Notes: generated by a model from the letters alone, not told the origin. A DNA stretch of 64,000 nt from Tissierellales bacterium (GCA_018433765.1 JAHDQO010000013.1:186001-250000), one strand, 5' to 3'. Shown: positions 41,686 to 50,747, numbered from the stretch's first letter. Program-made: numbers and translations.

Positions 41686-42948
41686 TTAAACACCTGCACC
41701 TGTAAAGAATTGTACAATCTTATAAATAAGATATGGAACCAAATGAGCTCCTCCATCAATAGAAGAAATAGTAGTTGCTCCTTCTGGAAAATCAAATTTT
41801 ACTGCATGAGCCATTATTGTTGAAACTTCTGCAATATCAGTTGCAATATAAAGTATAGCTGTCATAAAAATAGTACCTATAATAATACCTCTAAAAACAT
41901 TACCTTTAGAAGGTACTACTGCCCAAATCATAAAAAATGGTAATACTGCAAGGTCAGTAAATGGAAGTAATCTATTACCAGGTAATACTGCTGCTAAAAA
42001 TAGTGTTATTGGTATCATAACAAGTCCTGTTGCAATTACAGCCGGATGTCCTACTGCTACTGCTGCGTCAAGTCCAACATATACTTCTTTTCCTGGAAAT
42101 TTCTTTTGTAGGAATTCTCTTGCACTTTCTGATAAAGGCATTAAACCTTCCATTAAAATTCTAACCATTCTTGGCATTATAAACATAACTGCCGACATAC
42201 TAACTCCAAGTTGAATAATTCCTTGTGCATCATATCCAGCAAGTGCTCCAATACATCCACCAAGTATAATACCCATTAACATTGGTTCTCCAAGTAATCC
42301 AAACCTTTTTTGTATAGTGTCTGTATCCAATTGTATCTTGTTTATTCCTGGTATTTTATCTAATAATTTATTAATAGCAATTCCCAGGGGAGCCCAAGAT
42401 ACAGTTTCAGTATGAGGTAATGATACTCCCGGTAATTCAAAGAAATTTTGTACTAATGGTGCAGAAAAATCTGCAAATTTTATTATAATAATAAATGATA
42501 ATGCAGCAGCAGCTAATCCTAATGCAACACTATTTGTTAAATACTGTACTAAAGCACCCGCAAAGATAAAGTGCCAATAATTCCATAAGTCTACATTCAT
42601 AGTTTTAGTCCAGTTTAATGCAAGCATAAAGAAGTTAATAGCAATACATATACCAAATACTGCTGGAACTATTGATGTACCAAAACTTATAGCTGCTGCT
42701 ATGGGCCACCCAACATCTATTACATCTAGTGATAATCCCCATCTACTTACCATAGCGGTAGTTGCTGGTGCTAAGTTACTAACTAATAAACCGATTACAA
42801 GATTAATTCCTGCAAACCCTATTCCAATAGTTAGTCCTGCTCTAAAAGCTTTTGAAAACTTTTGCCTAAAAAGTAAACCTAAAAGAGTTACTATTATTGG
42901 CATCATTACGGTAGGTCCAAGATCAAGAATAAATTGAATAAATTGCAT
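41686..42948 (-). CDS. gatC: PTS system galactitol-type IIC component
   Basis: A 420-aa membrane permease of the GatC family with about eleven helices. The start MQFIQFILDLGPTVMMPIIV, the GFAGINLVIGLL segment and EPMLMGIILGGCIGALAGYD match the family; length is standard (about 420-450). It carries a polyol across the membrane while IIB phosphorylates it. The inner ATG is chosen because GGGAGGA sits 7 nt ahead; another ATG two codons upstream abuts that site. It is the third gene of the gatA-gatB-gatC order. Confidence 0.92.
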   Translation of the reverse strand: MQFIQFILDLGPTVMMPIIVTLLGLLFRQKFSKAFRAGLTIGIGFAGINLVIGLLVSNLAPATTAMVSRWGLSLDVIDVGWPIAAAISFGTSIVPAVFGICIAINFFMLALNWTKTMNVDLWNYWHFIFAGALVQYLTNSVALGLAAAALSFIIIIKFADFSAPLVQNFFELPGVSLPHTETVSWAPLGIAINKLLDKIPGINKIQLDTDTIQKRFGLLGEPMLMGIILGGCIGALAGYDAQGIIQLGVSMSAVMFIMPRMVRILMEGLMPLSESAREFLQKKFPGKEVYVGLDAAVAVGHPAVIATGLVMIPITLFLAAVLPGNRLLPFTDLAVLPFFMIWAVVPSKGNVFRGIIIGTIFMTAILYIATDIAEVSTIMAHAVKFDFPEGATTISSIDGGAHLVPYLIYKIVQFFTGAGV

Positions 42949-42991
42949 TTTCATTCCTCCCCATTAAATTTTTCTTATGTTATTAATTTAA

Positions 42992-43294
42992 TTATTTGTT
43001 TAAGCTTTTAAGATAATCTGCTATTTCATCGGCAAGTTTGTCTCCGCCAATACCTGTCAAAAAAGGAATAGCTAAAAATCTTTTTATATCTGGAGCTATT
43101 TTGCTACTTACTGGAGTTGTGTTAACGATTGCATGAGGCATAAAAACTTGAACTTTAGATGCAAATTCAGTTACTCTGCATTCAATAACTTCAACATCTA
43201 ATCCTCTTTCCTTGAGTAACTTTTTACAGTTTTCAGCCGCAACAGTTGATGTAGCAATACCTGTACCACAAACTGATAAAATTCTAAATTTCAT
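42992..43294 (-). CDS. gatB: PTS system galactitol-type IIB component
   Basis: A 100-aa cytoplasmic phosphocarrier. The phospho-cysteine is Cys9 in LSVCGTGIATSTVAAENCKK, the P-loop of the family. It takes phosphate from GatA and passes it to substrate in GatC. GGGAG precedes the ATG. A second, more diverged IIB gene lies at 47407 in another operon. Confidence 0.92.
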   Translation of the reverse strand: MKFRILSVCGTGIATSTVAAENCKKLLKERGLDVEVIECRVTEFASKVQVFMPHAIVNTTPVSSKIAPDIKRFLAIPFLTGIGGDKLADEIADYLKSLNK

Positions 43295-43411
43295 TATTAT
43301 TACTCCCTTCTATTTATTTTTTGTCACTCCTTTTACTTTTAATTTTATATTCTAATAAATATCATAGGCATATCTCCTTTCATTTTAGATTTTTGTATTT
43401 AAAAATATAAA

Positions 43412-43885
43412 TTAGTTTATATTGATTCTTTTTTCTAACAAAGAAAGTAGTACGTCTTCGTTCTTAATTAATGCGATTTTATCTAGCAGTTCATTGTCTT
43501 GTATTACATTTATTATATTTTTTAATAATTCAAGTTGAGCAGTACTATCATTCATAGCTAGTAAGAAAACTATTTTTACGTCTATAATTTCTTCTTCGCT
43601 ACCTCCCATAACTCTAAATTTAACAGGTTCTTTTAGTGTAGCTGCTGCAATCATAGGTTTATTAACATGTTTCACATCAGTGTGGGGGATAGCTACCCCA
43701 ATATTTCCTGTAGGTAATCCTGTTGGAAATATTTCTTCTCTCTTTATTATTCCATCTTTATAGCTTTTCTTTACGTAACCGCAATCTTCGAGTAAATCTG
43801 CCATTTGTGCTAATACTTCTTCTTTTGTTTTTGCTTCAAGTTGAGTCTTTACTACCTTGCTGTCAAGTTTGAACTTGTTAGTCAC
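43412..43885 (-). CDS. gatA: PTS system IIA component (galactitol/fructose type)
   Basis: A 157-aa IIA domain of the fructose/mannitol/galactitol class. Phospho-acceptor is His68 in GVAIPHTDVKH; EIFPTGLPTGNIG precedes it as in GatA. The GTG start has AAGGAGG 9 nt upstream. It is the first gene of the operon behind a minus-strand -24/-12 promoter, about 90 nt away. Phosphate comes from HPr; an Enzyme I/HPr pair is encoded 4-6 kb away on the other strand. Confidence 0.92.
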   Translation of the reverse strand: MTNKFKLDSKVVKTQLEAKTKEEVLAQMADLLEDCGYVKKSYKDGIIKREEIFPTGLPTGNIGVAIPHTDVKHVNKPMIAAATLKEPVKFRVMGGSEEEIIDVKIVFLLAMNDSTAQLELLKNIINVIQDNELLDKIALIKNEDVLLSLLEKRININ

Positions 43886-43971
43886 CTGTAATTACCTCCT
43901 TATGTTGTTTTGTATTTTCTGTTCCTTTAAATTTTTAATAATGGTTTTGTTTTTTTACTCACATTTAACTA

Positions 43972-43989
43972 TTGCAAATTACATGCCGC
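43972..43989 (-). promoter_or_regulatory. Sigma-54 promoter of gat operon
   Basis: On the minus strand CGGCATGTAATTTGCAAT has GG (43987-43986) and GC (43975-43974) ten bases apart. The first base deviates from TGGCAC, but -12 is good. It faces gatA, and the divergent gene encodes a sigma-54 activator with PTS domains. Confidence 0.75.
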
Positions 43990-44013
43990 TTTTTTGGCTC
44001 ATTTTGTGAAACC

Positions 44014-44134
44014 GTGTCATTTAGCCATTCTTTTCTGTGATTCATGACAATTTCCACATAATTGATACACTATTTTAAATAACCATCTACATTTTATGTC
44101 ACAAAAAATATTATTCATACTAAAAAAATGACAC
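44014..44134. promoter_or_regulatory. Cluster of TGTCAT/ATGACA boxes, candidate enhancer sites
   Basis: GTGTCAT (44014), ATGACAA (44044), ATGTCAC (44096) and ATGACAC (44128) recur in both orientations, and TGATACACTATT (44063) resembles ATGACACTATT (44128). They lie 30-160 nt upstream of the gat -24 box. The spacing fits binding sites for the LevR-like activator. The rest of the 435-nt divergent gap is AT-rich with nothing else clear. Confidence 0.5.
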
Positions 44135-44252
44135 TATTAATGAAAATTTATATTTATAAATATTATTTTAAGTAAAAACAAATAATAGTATAAATTAAAT
44201 TATGTTAAATATTTTATTGTAGCATGCTATATTTGATTAATTTAAGTAAATA

Positions 44253-44280
44253 TTGATATATTAATTTATTGTGATATAAT
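44253..44280 (+). promoter_or_regulatory. Sigma-A promoter of LevR-like regulator
   Basis: TTGATA and TATAAT with a 16-nt spacer, about 40 nt before the chosen start codon. Confidence 0.6.
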
Positions 44281-44320
44281 AATGAAAAAATTTAACTAAA
44301 TAGTGAGAGTTGTTGATGTT

Positions 44321-47209
44321 ATGGAAAAGAAAATCTTAGAAATTATCAAAAATGAAAACAGGAAAATTCCTTTGACAGACAGTGAAATTGCTAAGCTCGC
44401 CAATGTTTCTAGAGAAAAAGTTAATGATGTTAGAAAGAAAAATAATATACCTAATTCAAGAGAACGTTTGAAACCTTATTTATTGAAGGATGCTAGGAAA
44501 ATAGTTGAACAAAGTTATAATATTTCTCATAGAGCATTAATGACTGCCTTAAATGAAATTGGTTATAAAATTTCAAGGCAGGTAGCTTTAAATATCAGAC
44601 AACAAATAGATAGTAAAATAGTAAATGTAGAAGATAATAATGAGAATGAAGATTTTATAGATAAAGATATTTTTAAGAGTATTATTGGATATAACAAATC
44701 TTTAAAAATTCAGATTAGTCAAGCACAAGCAGCTGTTTTATATCCTCCTAAGGGAATGCATACTCTTATTTTAGGAGAATCAGGAGTTGGAAAAAGTCAG
44801 TTAGCAGAAGTAATGTATAAATTTGCTGTACATACTGATAATTTTGATAATGATGCTCCATTTGTTACTTTTAACTGTGCAGATTATGCAGAAAATCCAC
44901 AATTACTATTGTCACAACTTTTTGGATATGTGAAAGGAGCTTTCACAGGAGCTGAAAAAGAAAAAGAGGGGATAATAGAGTTAGTAAATGAAGGAATTTT
45001 ATTTTTAGATGAAATTCATAGATTGCCAAGTGAGGGTCAAGAAATACTATTTACAATACTGGATAAAGGAAGATATAAAAAGTTAGGTGAAACTAATTCT
45101 TATAGAAATGCTAATTTGATGATTATTGGTGCTACATCTGAAAATCATAATTCAACACTTTTAACTACTTTTAGAAGAAGAATCCCAATGGTAATTGAAA
45201 TGCCTAATTTAGAAAAAAGAACTCCTTCTGAAAGATATAATTTAATTAAATATTTTTTCAATGAAGAAGCTAAGAAAATAAAAAAAGAAATTATAGTAGA
45301 AAAAAATACTATTAGTATGCTTATTGCTTACGAATGTGCAGGTAATGTTGGACAATTGAGAAGTGATATACAAGTTGCCTGTGCAAGAGCTTTGCTTAAT
45401 GCAATGATAAATAAGAAAGAAAATTTACTTGTGAGACCGTCTGATCTAGCTGATCATGTTAAAATAGGAATTTTAAATAAAAATTTAAGAAGCAGCGAAA
45501 TTACTAAGTATTCAAATGAAGATCTTAAATTTAAAAATGATGGTGTTTTAATAGAAGAACAGGACAGCAGATATGTTATGCCTGATTGGATATATAAATT
45601 TATAGAAGATAGAACATATAAATTAGAAATTGAAGGGTTAAATCCTAGTGAAATAAATAGTGTTATAGGCAGAGAAATTGAAAAGAAATTTGAAGACTTA
45701 TCTGATATTACTAATATTAAAGATAATATAACTAGGGGTGAGCTTAGAAATCTTGTAGGTTCAAAAATAACAAGGGTAGTTGATTCATGTCAAAATGTAG
45801 CTAAGAATTATTTTATAAATTTAGAAGATAGCTTTTACTATACATTAAGTATACATTTGAGTGCTACATATGAAAGATTATTAAATGGTAAAAAAATTAA
45901 AAATCCTCATTTAAGTAAGATTAAAGATAAATATGCCAATGAATATAAAGTAGCACAGATATTAGCTGAAATTATAAGCACCGAATTAGAAATTGAAATA
46001 CCTGAAGAAGAAATAGGATTTATAGCAATGTATTTAAAAACTTTCTCAGGTAAATCAGTTAAGAAAACAAAAAAGGTTGGTGTAGTAATTTTAACTCATG
46101 GCAAAGTAGGAAAAGCAATAGCAGAGGTAGCTAACAAAATACTTAATACTAATCATGCAATTGGTGTTGAAATGTTATTGACTGAAAGTCCTAAAGTTGC
46201 ACTCGAGAAAGCTATTAATGCTGTAAAGCAAGCAGATGAAGGAAAAGGGTGTGCACTGATTGTTGATATGGGATCACTAGTTGTTTTTGGTGATATAATT
46301 ACTAAACAAACAGGTATACCTGTAAAAGTTTTGAAAAGAGTAGATACTCTAATGGCATTAGAAGTATTGAGAAGAGCATTGGTTTCGGATTCTACTCTTG
46401 ATGATGTAGTTGCAGATCTTAATAAGGATAATATTAAATATTTAAATAAGTCTAATAAAAAATATCCTAATCATTTACCTAAAGCAATTGTTACTATATG
46501 TATGACAGGAGAAGGTTCTGCAGAAAAGATTAAAACATTTATTGAAGGAATAGTAAATAAATTAGGTAAAGAAGTAAAAGTAATTTCAATAGGATTGGTT
46601 TCTCCAATCAATGTTGATGTAGAAATAAAAAGAATTGAAGATAAATATCATATTTTATCTTTTGTAGGTACTATTAATCCCGAAATTGATGATATACCAT
46701 ATATATCTATTGGTAATTTACTTAACGGAAACGGTATAGATAAACTTAATAATATCATTAAGTATTCAGATACATGTAGTATAGAAGATATATTGGATGA
46801 TAGGCTGATTATTACTGATATAGAGTATAATGACAAAAACCACGCAATTGAGTCAATGGTAAATATGTTAAAAGAATATGGGTATGTAGATGATGAATTT
46901 TTATTAAGCGTGTTTAAAAGAGAGACAATTGTTCCTACATTTATTAAAGGAAATATTGCTATACCGCATGGATTACCACAACATGTCAAGAAACCCGTGA
47001 TAGTTATAGCCAAATTGAAAAACGACATATTTTGGTCTAAGGATAGTACTATTAATTTAATTTTTTTAATTGCTTATAGAAATGATTCAAAAAAATACTT
47101 TAAGAATTTTTATAAAGTAATTTTAAACAGTGATGTAATTAAAGAAATTAGAAGATGCACGAATTCTCATGAAATCAAAAATGTTATTATAGATAATTAT
47201 AAGGAATAA
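44321..47209 (+). CDS. LevR-like sigma-54 activator with PRD and PTS domains
   Basis: A PTS-controlled enhancer-binding protein of about 962 aa. In order: N-terminal HTH region (DSEIAKLANVSREKVNDVRK); AAA+ domain (from about 125 to 390; Walker A GESGVGKS, intact GAFTGA, FLDEIHRLPSEGQ); a PRD (about 450-580, HLSATYERLLNGKKIKNPHL); a mannose-type IIA-like domain (VGVVILTHGKVGKAIAEVA); a IIB-like segment (IVTICMTGEGSAEKIK); and a C-terminal IIA of the GatA/fructose type with IAIPHGLPQHV. Phosphorylation of PRD and IIA-like His by HPr or gat IIB should tune activity. The ATG is preferred over a GTG six codons earlier; neither has a strong ribosome site. It is divergent from the gat operon it probably controls. 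Confidence 0.88.
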   Translation: MEKKILEIIKNENRKIPLTDSEIAKLANVSREKVNDVRKKNNIPNSRERLKPYLLKDARKIVEQSYNISHRALMTALNEIGYKISRQVALNIRQQIDSKIVNVEDNNENEDFIDKDIFKSIIGYNKSLKIQISQAQAAVLYPPKGMHTLILGESGVGKSQLAEVMYKFAVHTDNFDNDAPFVTFNCADYAENPQLLLSQLFGYVKGAFTGAEKEKEGIIELVNEGILFLDEIHRLPSEGQEILFTILDKGRYKKLGETNSYRNANLMIIGATSENHNSTLLTTFRRRIPMVIEMPNLEKRTPSERYNLIKYFFNEEAKKIKKEIIVEKNTISMLIAYECAGNVGQLRSDIQVACARALLNAMINKKENLLVRPSDLADHVKIGILNKNLRSSEITKYSNEDLKFKNDGVLIEEQDSRYVMPDWIYKFIEDRTYKLEIEGLNPSEINSVIGREIEKKFEDLSDITNIKDNITRGELRNLVGSKITRVVDSCQNVAKNYFINLEDSFYYTLSIHLSATYERLLNGKKIKNPHLSKIKDKYANEYKVAQILAEIISTELEIEIPEEEIGFIAMYLKTFSGKSVKKTKKVGVVILTHGKVGKAIAEVANKILNTNHAIGVEMLLTESPKVALEKAINAVKQADEGKGCALIVDMGSLVVFGDIITKQTGIPVKVLKRVDTLMALEVLRRALVSDSTLDDVVADLNKDNIKYLNKSNKKYPNHLPKAIVTICMTGEGSAEKIKTFIEGIVNKLGKEVKVISIGLVSPINVDVEIKRIEDKYHILSFVGTINPEIDDIPYISIGNLLNGNGIDKLNNIIKYSDTCSIEDILDDRLIITDIEYNDKNHAIESMVNMLKEYGYVDDEFLLSVFKRETIVPTFIKGNIAIPHGLPQHVKKPVIVIAKLKNDIFWSKDSTINLIFLIAYRNDSKKYFKNFYKVILNSDVIKEIRRCTNSHEIKNVIIDNYKE

Positions 47210-47258
47210 TTAAATTAATTATAAATCTATTAATTAAATAAGTATTATTTTGCACTTT

Positions 47259-47292
47259 AAGCATGCCATAAAATGTTGTTGGTATGCTTTTT
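47259..47292 (+). terminator. Terminator overlapping a sigma-54 promoter
   Basis: AAGCATGCC pairs with GGTATGCTT followed by TTT, 50 nt after the LevR-like stop. The right arm is also the -24 box of the next promoter. Confidence 0.65.
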
Positions 47293-47296
47293 GCTT
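47279..47296 (+). promoter_or_regulatory. Sigma-54 promoter of gatB2-ptsI-ptsH unit
   Basis: TTGGTATGCTTTTTGCTT has GG (47281-47282) and GC (47293-47294) ten bases apart. It lies about 110 nt upstream of the IIB gene and would give a leader containing a short 18-codon frame. An extended -10 (TTGGTATAAT, 47359-47368) further down may be a second, housekeeping promoter. Confidence 0.7.
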
Positions 47297-47339
47297 TTAC
47301 AATAAACAAATACAAAAATGGTAAAGGAGGGCAGCGAGT

Positions 47340-47396
47340 GTGCGATCTTTTGTTGCATTTGGTATAATAGATGAGATGGAAAACAGGATAAATTAA
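47340..47396 (+). CDS. Possible 18-codon leader ORF
   Basis: A GTG 9 nt after AAAGGAGG opens an 18-codon frame (MRSFVAFGIIDEMENRIN) whose TAA is 10 nt before the IIB start and 2 nt before the IIB ribosome site. The strong site and tight coupling suggest translation; the product has no recognised function. It may be a coupling peptide or chance. Confidence 0.3.
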   Translation: MRSFVAFGIIDEMENRIN

Positions 47397-47406
47397 GGAG
47401 AAAAAC

Positions 47407-47700
47407 ATGAAAGAAGTTAAAATATTAACAGTTTGTGGGTGTGGAACAGTTAGCTCATCAATGCTATCTGAGAAGCTTAAAGATACTTTAAGTATGTATG
47501 GATATGAAGTGATTACTCAAGAAGTTAGTTTGAATAGAGTTTCTAGTGCCGTCTTACTAAAAGATTTCGATTTAATTGCATATACTAGTCCAGTACAAGG
47601 TAATTATAATATTCCTGTTTTAAATGCTGTTGGATTTTTAACTGGATTTACTGAAGAGGAATTCTTAGCAGAAGTTCTTGATATTTTGAAAGACATATAG
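47407..47700 (+). CDS. Orphan PTS IIB component (galactitol type)
   Basis: A 97-aa IIB protein with phospho-Cys10 in ILTVCGCGTVSSSMLSEKLK. A second Cys (CGC) sits two residues on. There are no IIA or IIC genes beside it; instead it precedes Enzyme I and HPr. It may serve the gat IIC encoded 4.5 kb away, or act as a phosphorylation-state reporter to the LevR-like protein (inference). AAGGAG precedes the ATG. Confidence 0.8.
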   Translation: MKEVKILTVCGCGTVSSSMLSEKLKDTLSMYGYEVITQEVSLNRVSSAVLLKDFDLIAYTSPVQGNYNIPVLNAVGFLTGFTEEEFLAEVLDILKDI

Positions 47701-47851
47701 TATAAAATGAAAATAGCTAATGAAAGTTAATTAATTTAAGAATTTGATATTTCATTATAATAATTATAAATTAAAATAAAAAAGACTATTAGTGTACTTT
47801 ATAAAAATAATTTGATTAAAACTTATATTACATTTAAATTAGGAGGTTAAA

Positions 47852-49585
47852 ATGAAAGGAATAGGTGTATCACCAGGTATTGTTTTTGGTAAGGCTTTTG
47901 TATATATTAAAAATGAAATTATAATTTCTGAAGAATTAATTTCTGAAGAATTAATAGAAGAAGAAATTAAAAAGTTTAATAATGCTATAGTTAAATCTAA
48001 AAATCAATTAAATAAACTTAAAGAAAAAACTAAATCTGAAGTAGGACAAAAAGAATCTGAAATTTTCCAAGCTCATATAATGATGCTTGATGATGTAGAA
48101 TACACTGGAAAAATAAAATATGAGATAGAGAAAAATCTATATAGAAGTGAAAAGGCAGTTAAAGTAGTTTCAGAAGAATTCATAAAATTATTTGAATGTA
48201 TAGATGATGAGTATATGAGAGCTAGAGCTGATGATATAAAAGACATTAGTGATAGAATTATTAAAAATATTTTAGGAATAATTGATTCTGATATATCAAA
48301 TTTTGATACTGAAGTCATTGTTATAGCAAATGATTTGACACCTTCTGATACAGCTCAAATGGATAAAAAAAATGTTTTAGCATTTGTTGCAGAGATTGGA
48401 GGAAAGACTTCACATACTGCTATTATGGCTAGAAGTTTAGAAATACCTGCTGTTCTAGGTTTCAATGATGCAACTAAAGTAATATCCGATGGTGATTATT
48501 TAATAGTTGATGGACTTAAAGGTGAAGTATTTGTAAATCCTGATAACGAGACAATAGAAAGTTATAAGATTGCTAGAAGTGATTATTATAAGAAAATAAA
48601 AGAACTTAATAACATAAAAAGTTTAGAAGCTATTACTTCAGATGGTCATAAAGTTGAAATAGCAGGTAATATAGGAACTCCAGATGATTTACAAAGTGTA
48701 ATAAATAATGGAGGAGAAGGAATTGGGCTGTATAGAACAGAATTTCTATATATGAATAGTGATTCTATGCCTGATGAAGACATACAGTTTAAAGCATATA
48801 AAGATGTCCTCGAAAAAATGAATCCTAATCCTGTTATTATAAGAACTTTAGATATTGGTGGAGATAAAAATTTAGAATATCTTGACATGGATAAAGAGTT
48901 GAATCCCTTCTTAGGATTAAGAGCTATAAGATTATGTTTTGAAAAAGTTGAAATGTTTAAAACACAGTTAAGAGCTATTTTGAGAGCAAGTGTTTATGGT
49001 AATACTCATATTATGTTTCCAATGATAGCTAATGTTGGTGAGGTAATAAAAGCTAAAAAATTATTAAATGAATGTAAAGAAGAATTAAAAATAGAAGGTA
49101 TAAAATTTAATAATAATATAAAAATAGGAATAATGATAGAAATACCGTCAGCAGCTATGACAGCTGACATCATTGCAGATGAAGTTGACTTTTTCAGTAT
49201 AGGAACAAATGACTTGTGTCAATACACCTTAGCAGCAGATAGAATGAATGAAAAAGTATCATATTTATATGACCATTTTGATATTGGTGTTTTAAGATTA
49301 ATTAAAAAAGTTATTGATGCTTCTCATAAAAAAGGTATTTTTACTGGCATGTGTGGAGAAATGGCTGGTGATATTTATGCATCTGTGATTTTACTAGGTA
49401 TGGGGCTGGATGAGTTTAGCATGAGTGCATCATCTATACCAAAAGTTAAAAAGCTAATTAGAGAAATTAAATTTAAAGATGCACAAGAATTATCTAATAA
49501 AGTACTAATGATGAAAAATAGTCAAGAAATTAAATCTTATATTAAACAGAGATTAAAAGAATTAAAAATTGATGTTATAGAATAA
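47852..49585 (+). CDS. ptsI: PTS Enzyme I (phosphoenolpyruvate-protein phosphotransferase)
   Basis: A 577-aa complete Enzyme I. The N-terminal HPr-binding helical domain has a small duplicated ISEEL segment near residue 25; active His188 is in GGKTSHTAIMARS; PEP-binding motifs include GEGIGLYRTEFLYM, FLGLRAIR and SIGTNDLCQYTLAADR; the catalytic Cys is in GIFTGMCGEMAG. It moves phosphate from PEP to HPr. AGGAGG precedes the ATG, 150 nt after the IIB gene, and HPr follows at once. Confidence 0.95.
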   Translation: MKGIGVSPGIVFGKAFVYIKNEIIISEELISEELIEEEIKKFNNAIVKSKNQLNKLKEKTKSEVGQKESEIFQAHIMMLDDVEYTGKIKYEIEKNLYRSEKAVKVVSEEFIKLFECIDDEYMRARADDIKDISDRIIKNILGIIDSDISNFDTEVIVIANDLTPSDTAQMDKKNVLAFVAEIGGKTSHTAIMARSLEIPAVLGFNDATKVISDGDYLIVDGLKGEVFVNPDNETIESYKIARSDYYKKIKELNNIKSLEAITSDGHKVEIAGNIGTPDDLQSVINNGGEGIGLYRTEFLYMNSDSMPDEDIQFKAYKDVLEKMNPNPVIIRTLDIGGDKNLEYLDMDKELNPFLGLRAIRLCFEKVEMFKTQLRAILRASVYGNTHIMFPMIANVGEVIKAKKLLNECKEELKIEGIKFNNNIKIGIMIEIPSAAMTADIIADEVDFFSIGTNDLCQYTLAADRMNEKVSYLYDHFDIGVLRLIKKVIDASHKKGIFTGMCGEMAGDIYASVILLGMGLDEFSMSASSIPKVKKLIREIKFKDAQELSNKVLMMKNSQEIKSYIKQRLKELKIDVIE

Positions 49586-49598
49586 ATTGGAGGTAATA

Positions 49599-49862
49599 AT
49601 GAAAAGAGAAGAAGTACTAATTAATAATGAATCAGGCTTACATGCTAGACCAGCATCACAGTTTGTTAAAACAGCAGGAATGTTTAAATCTGATATATTT
49701 ATTGAATATAATGGTAAGAAAATTAATGCTAAGAGTATTTTAGGAGTTTTATCTGGTGGAATAGTTAAGGGTTCAAAGATATTTATTCAAGCTGAGGGTG
49801 AAGATGAAGAAGAAGCAGTAAATGAATTAGTAAATTTAATAAAAGATAAACTCGTTGACTAG
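49599..49862 (+). CDS. ptsH: PTS phosphocarrier protein HPr
   Basis: An 87-aa HPr. With the ATG after GGAGG taken as start, the phospho-histidine is exactly His15 (SGLHARPASQF) and the regulatory serine exactly Ser46 (NAKSILGVLSGG), which supports this start over an upstream TTG. Ser46 implies HPr kinase control as in other Firmicutes. It is 13 nt after ptsI and followed by a terminator. Confidence 0.95.
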   Translation: MKREEVLINNESGLHARPASQFVKTAGMFKSDIFIEYNGKKINAKSILGVLSGGIVKGSKIFIQAEGEDEEEAVNELVNLIKDKLVD

Positions 49863-49896
49863 TAATAAAATCTCGGCTTATAATAATTAGAACATC

Positions 49897-49921
49897 AGGC
49901 TGCATAAAAGCAGCCTATTTT
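49897..49921 (+). terminator. Intrinsic terminator after ptsH
   Basis: AGGCTGC and GCAGCCT form a short GC-rich stem followed by ATTTT. Confidence 0.8.
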
Positions 49922-49964
49922 CGTGCATAAATAGGAAAATACTTCATGTTAGAGGTGGTTATCT

Positions 49965-50543
49965 CTATAATCCCTTAATTGTTTTTATGAATTCATTCTT
50001 TTCATCTCGATTTTCAAACATATTAAACCAATCACATATTTCAACTGCAAAATCAATAAAAGATATACCTTGAGCAGTTATAACATTTTTGTCTCTTACA
50101 ACATTATCAAAAACGAAATTACTTCTTGGAAAAGGGTCATGTTCACCGAAGACTTTTTTATGTTTTTGTGTCCATTCTACAATAGGTGTAGTATATTTTA
50201 CGTTCTGTAGAATTCCTGCTTTCGCCAAGAAAAATGTTCCAGCTCCACATATTCCGCCTAATAGCTTTTCTTTTGAATATAGATTATTAATTAAGTCAAG
50301 AAGCTCTTTTCTAACATTTCCATACCATCCACCACAAATTATTAAACCTTCTACATCTTTGTTTATTACATCTGCAACTAATTTATCCGGTTTGTATGAT
50401 AGACCAGAGCGGCCTTTAATGATTTTATCTTCATAAGCTATAGTTATTACTTCTTTATCGCCACTTGTACTCAGTAGATGAGTAATGAATGTTATTTGGT
50501 AGTCTGTCATTTCATCAAAAACAAATACTAATATTTTATTCAT
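49965..50543 (-). CDS. DJ-1/PfpI family protein
   Basis: A 192-aa class I glutamine amidotransferase-like protein. The nucleophile elbow is LGGICGAGTFFLAKAG with the Cys, and FDEMTDYQI near the N-terminus carries the conserved Glu/Asp region. It resembles YdeA/PfpI-type proteins acting in glyoxal detoxification or as stress proteins; the catalytic His is not certain. AAGGGG precedes the ATG. It is divergent from the MATE exporter gene, about 200 nt away. Confidence 0.85.
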   Translation of the reverse strand: MNKILVFVFDEMTDYQITFITHLLSTSGDKEVITIAYEDKIIKGRSGLSYKPDKLVADVINKDVEGLIICGGWYGNVRKELLDLINNLYSKEKLLGGICGAGTFFLAKAGILQNVKYTTPIVEWTQKHKKVFGEHDPFPRSNFVFDNVVRDKNVITAQGISFIDFAVEICDWFNMFENRDEKNEFIKTIKGL

Positions 50544-50747
50544 CTAATTTTCCCCTTTTATTCATATTATACCATTTTAAAATTAAAATAAAAATCAAAT
50601 TAGTAAAACATTTCAAGTTATCACAAGTATATCTAATAAAAATTATGATTATTTAATATATTCTTAGGTAAATATAACAACAAAATTTGCTTTGACTGGT
50701 TAATAGTGTTATAATTCTTATTAAACATATCTAATCGAGGTTATTAT

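Noticed and set aside
50089-50436. 115-codon plus-strand frame within the DJ-1/PfpI gene
   Set aside because: Antisense to a well-supported gene, without ribosome site or recognisable family.
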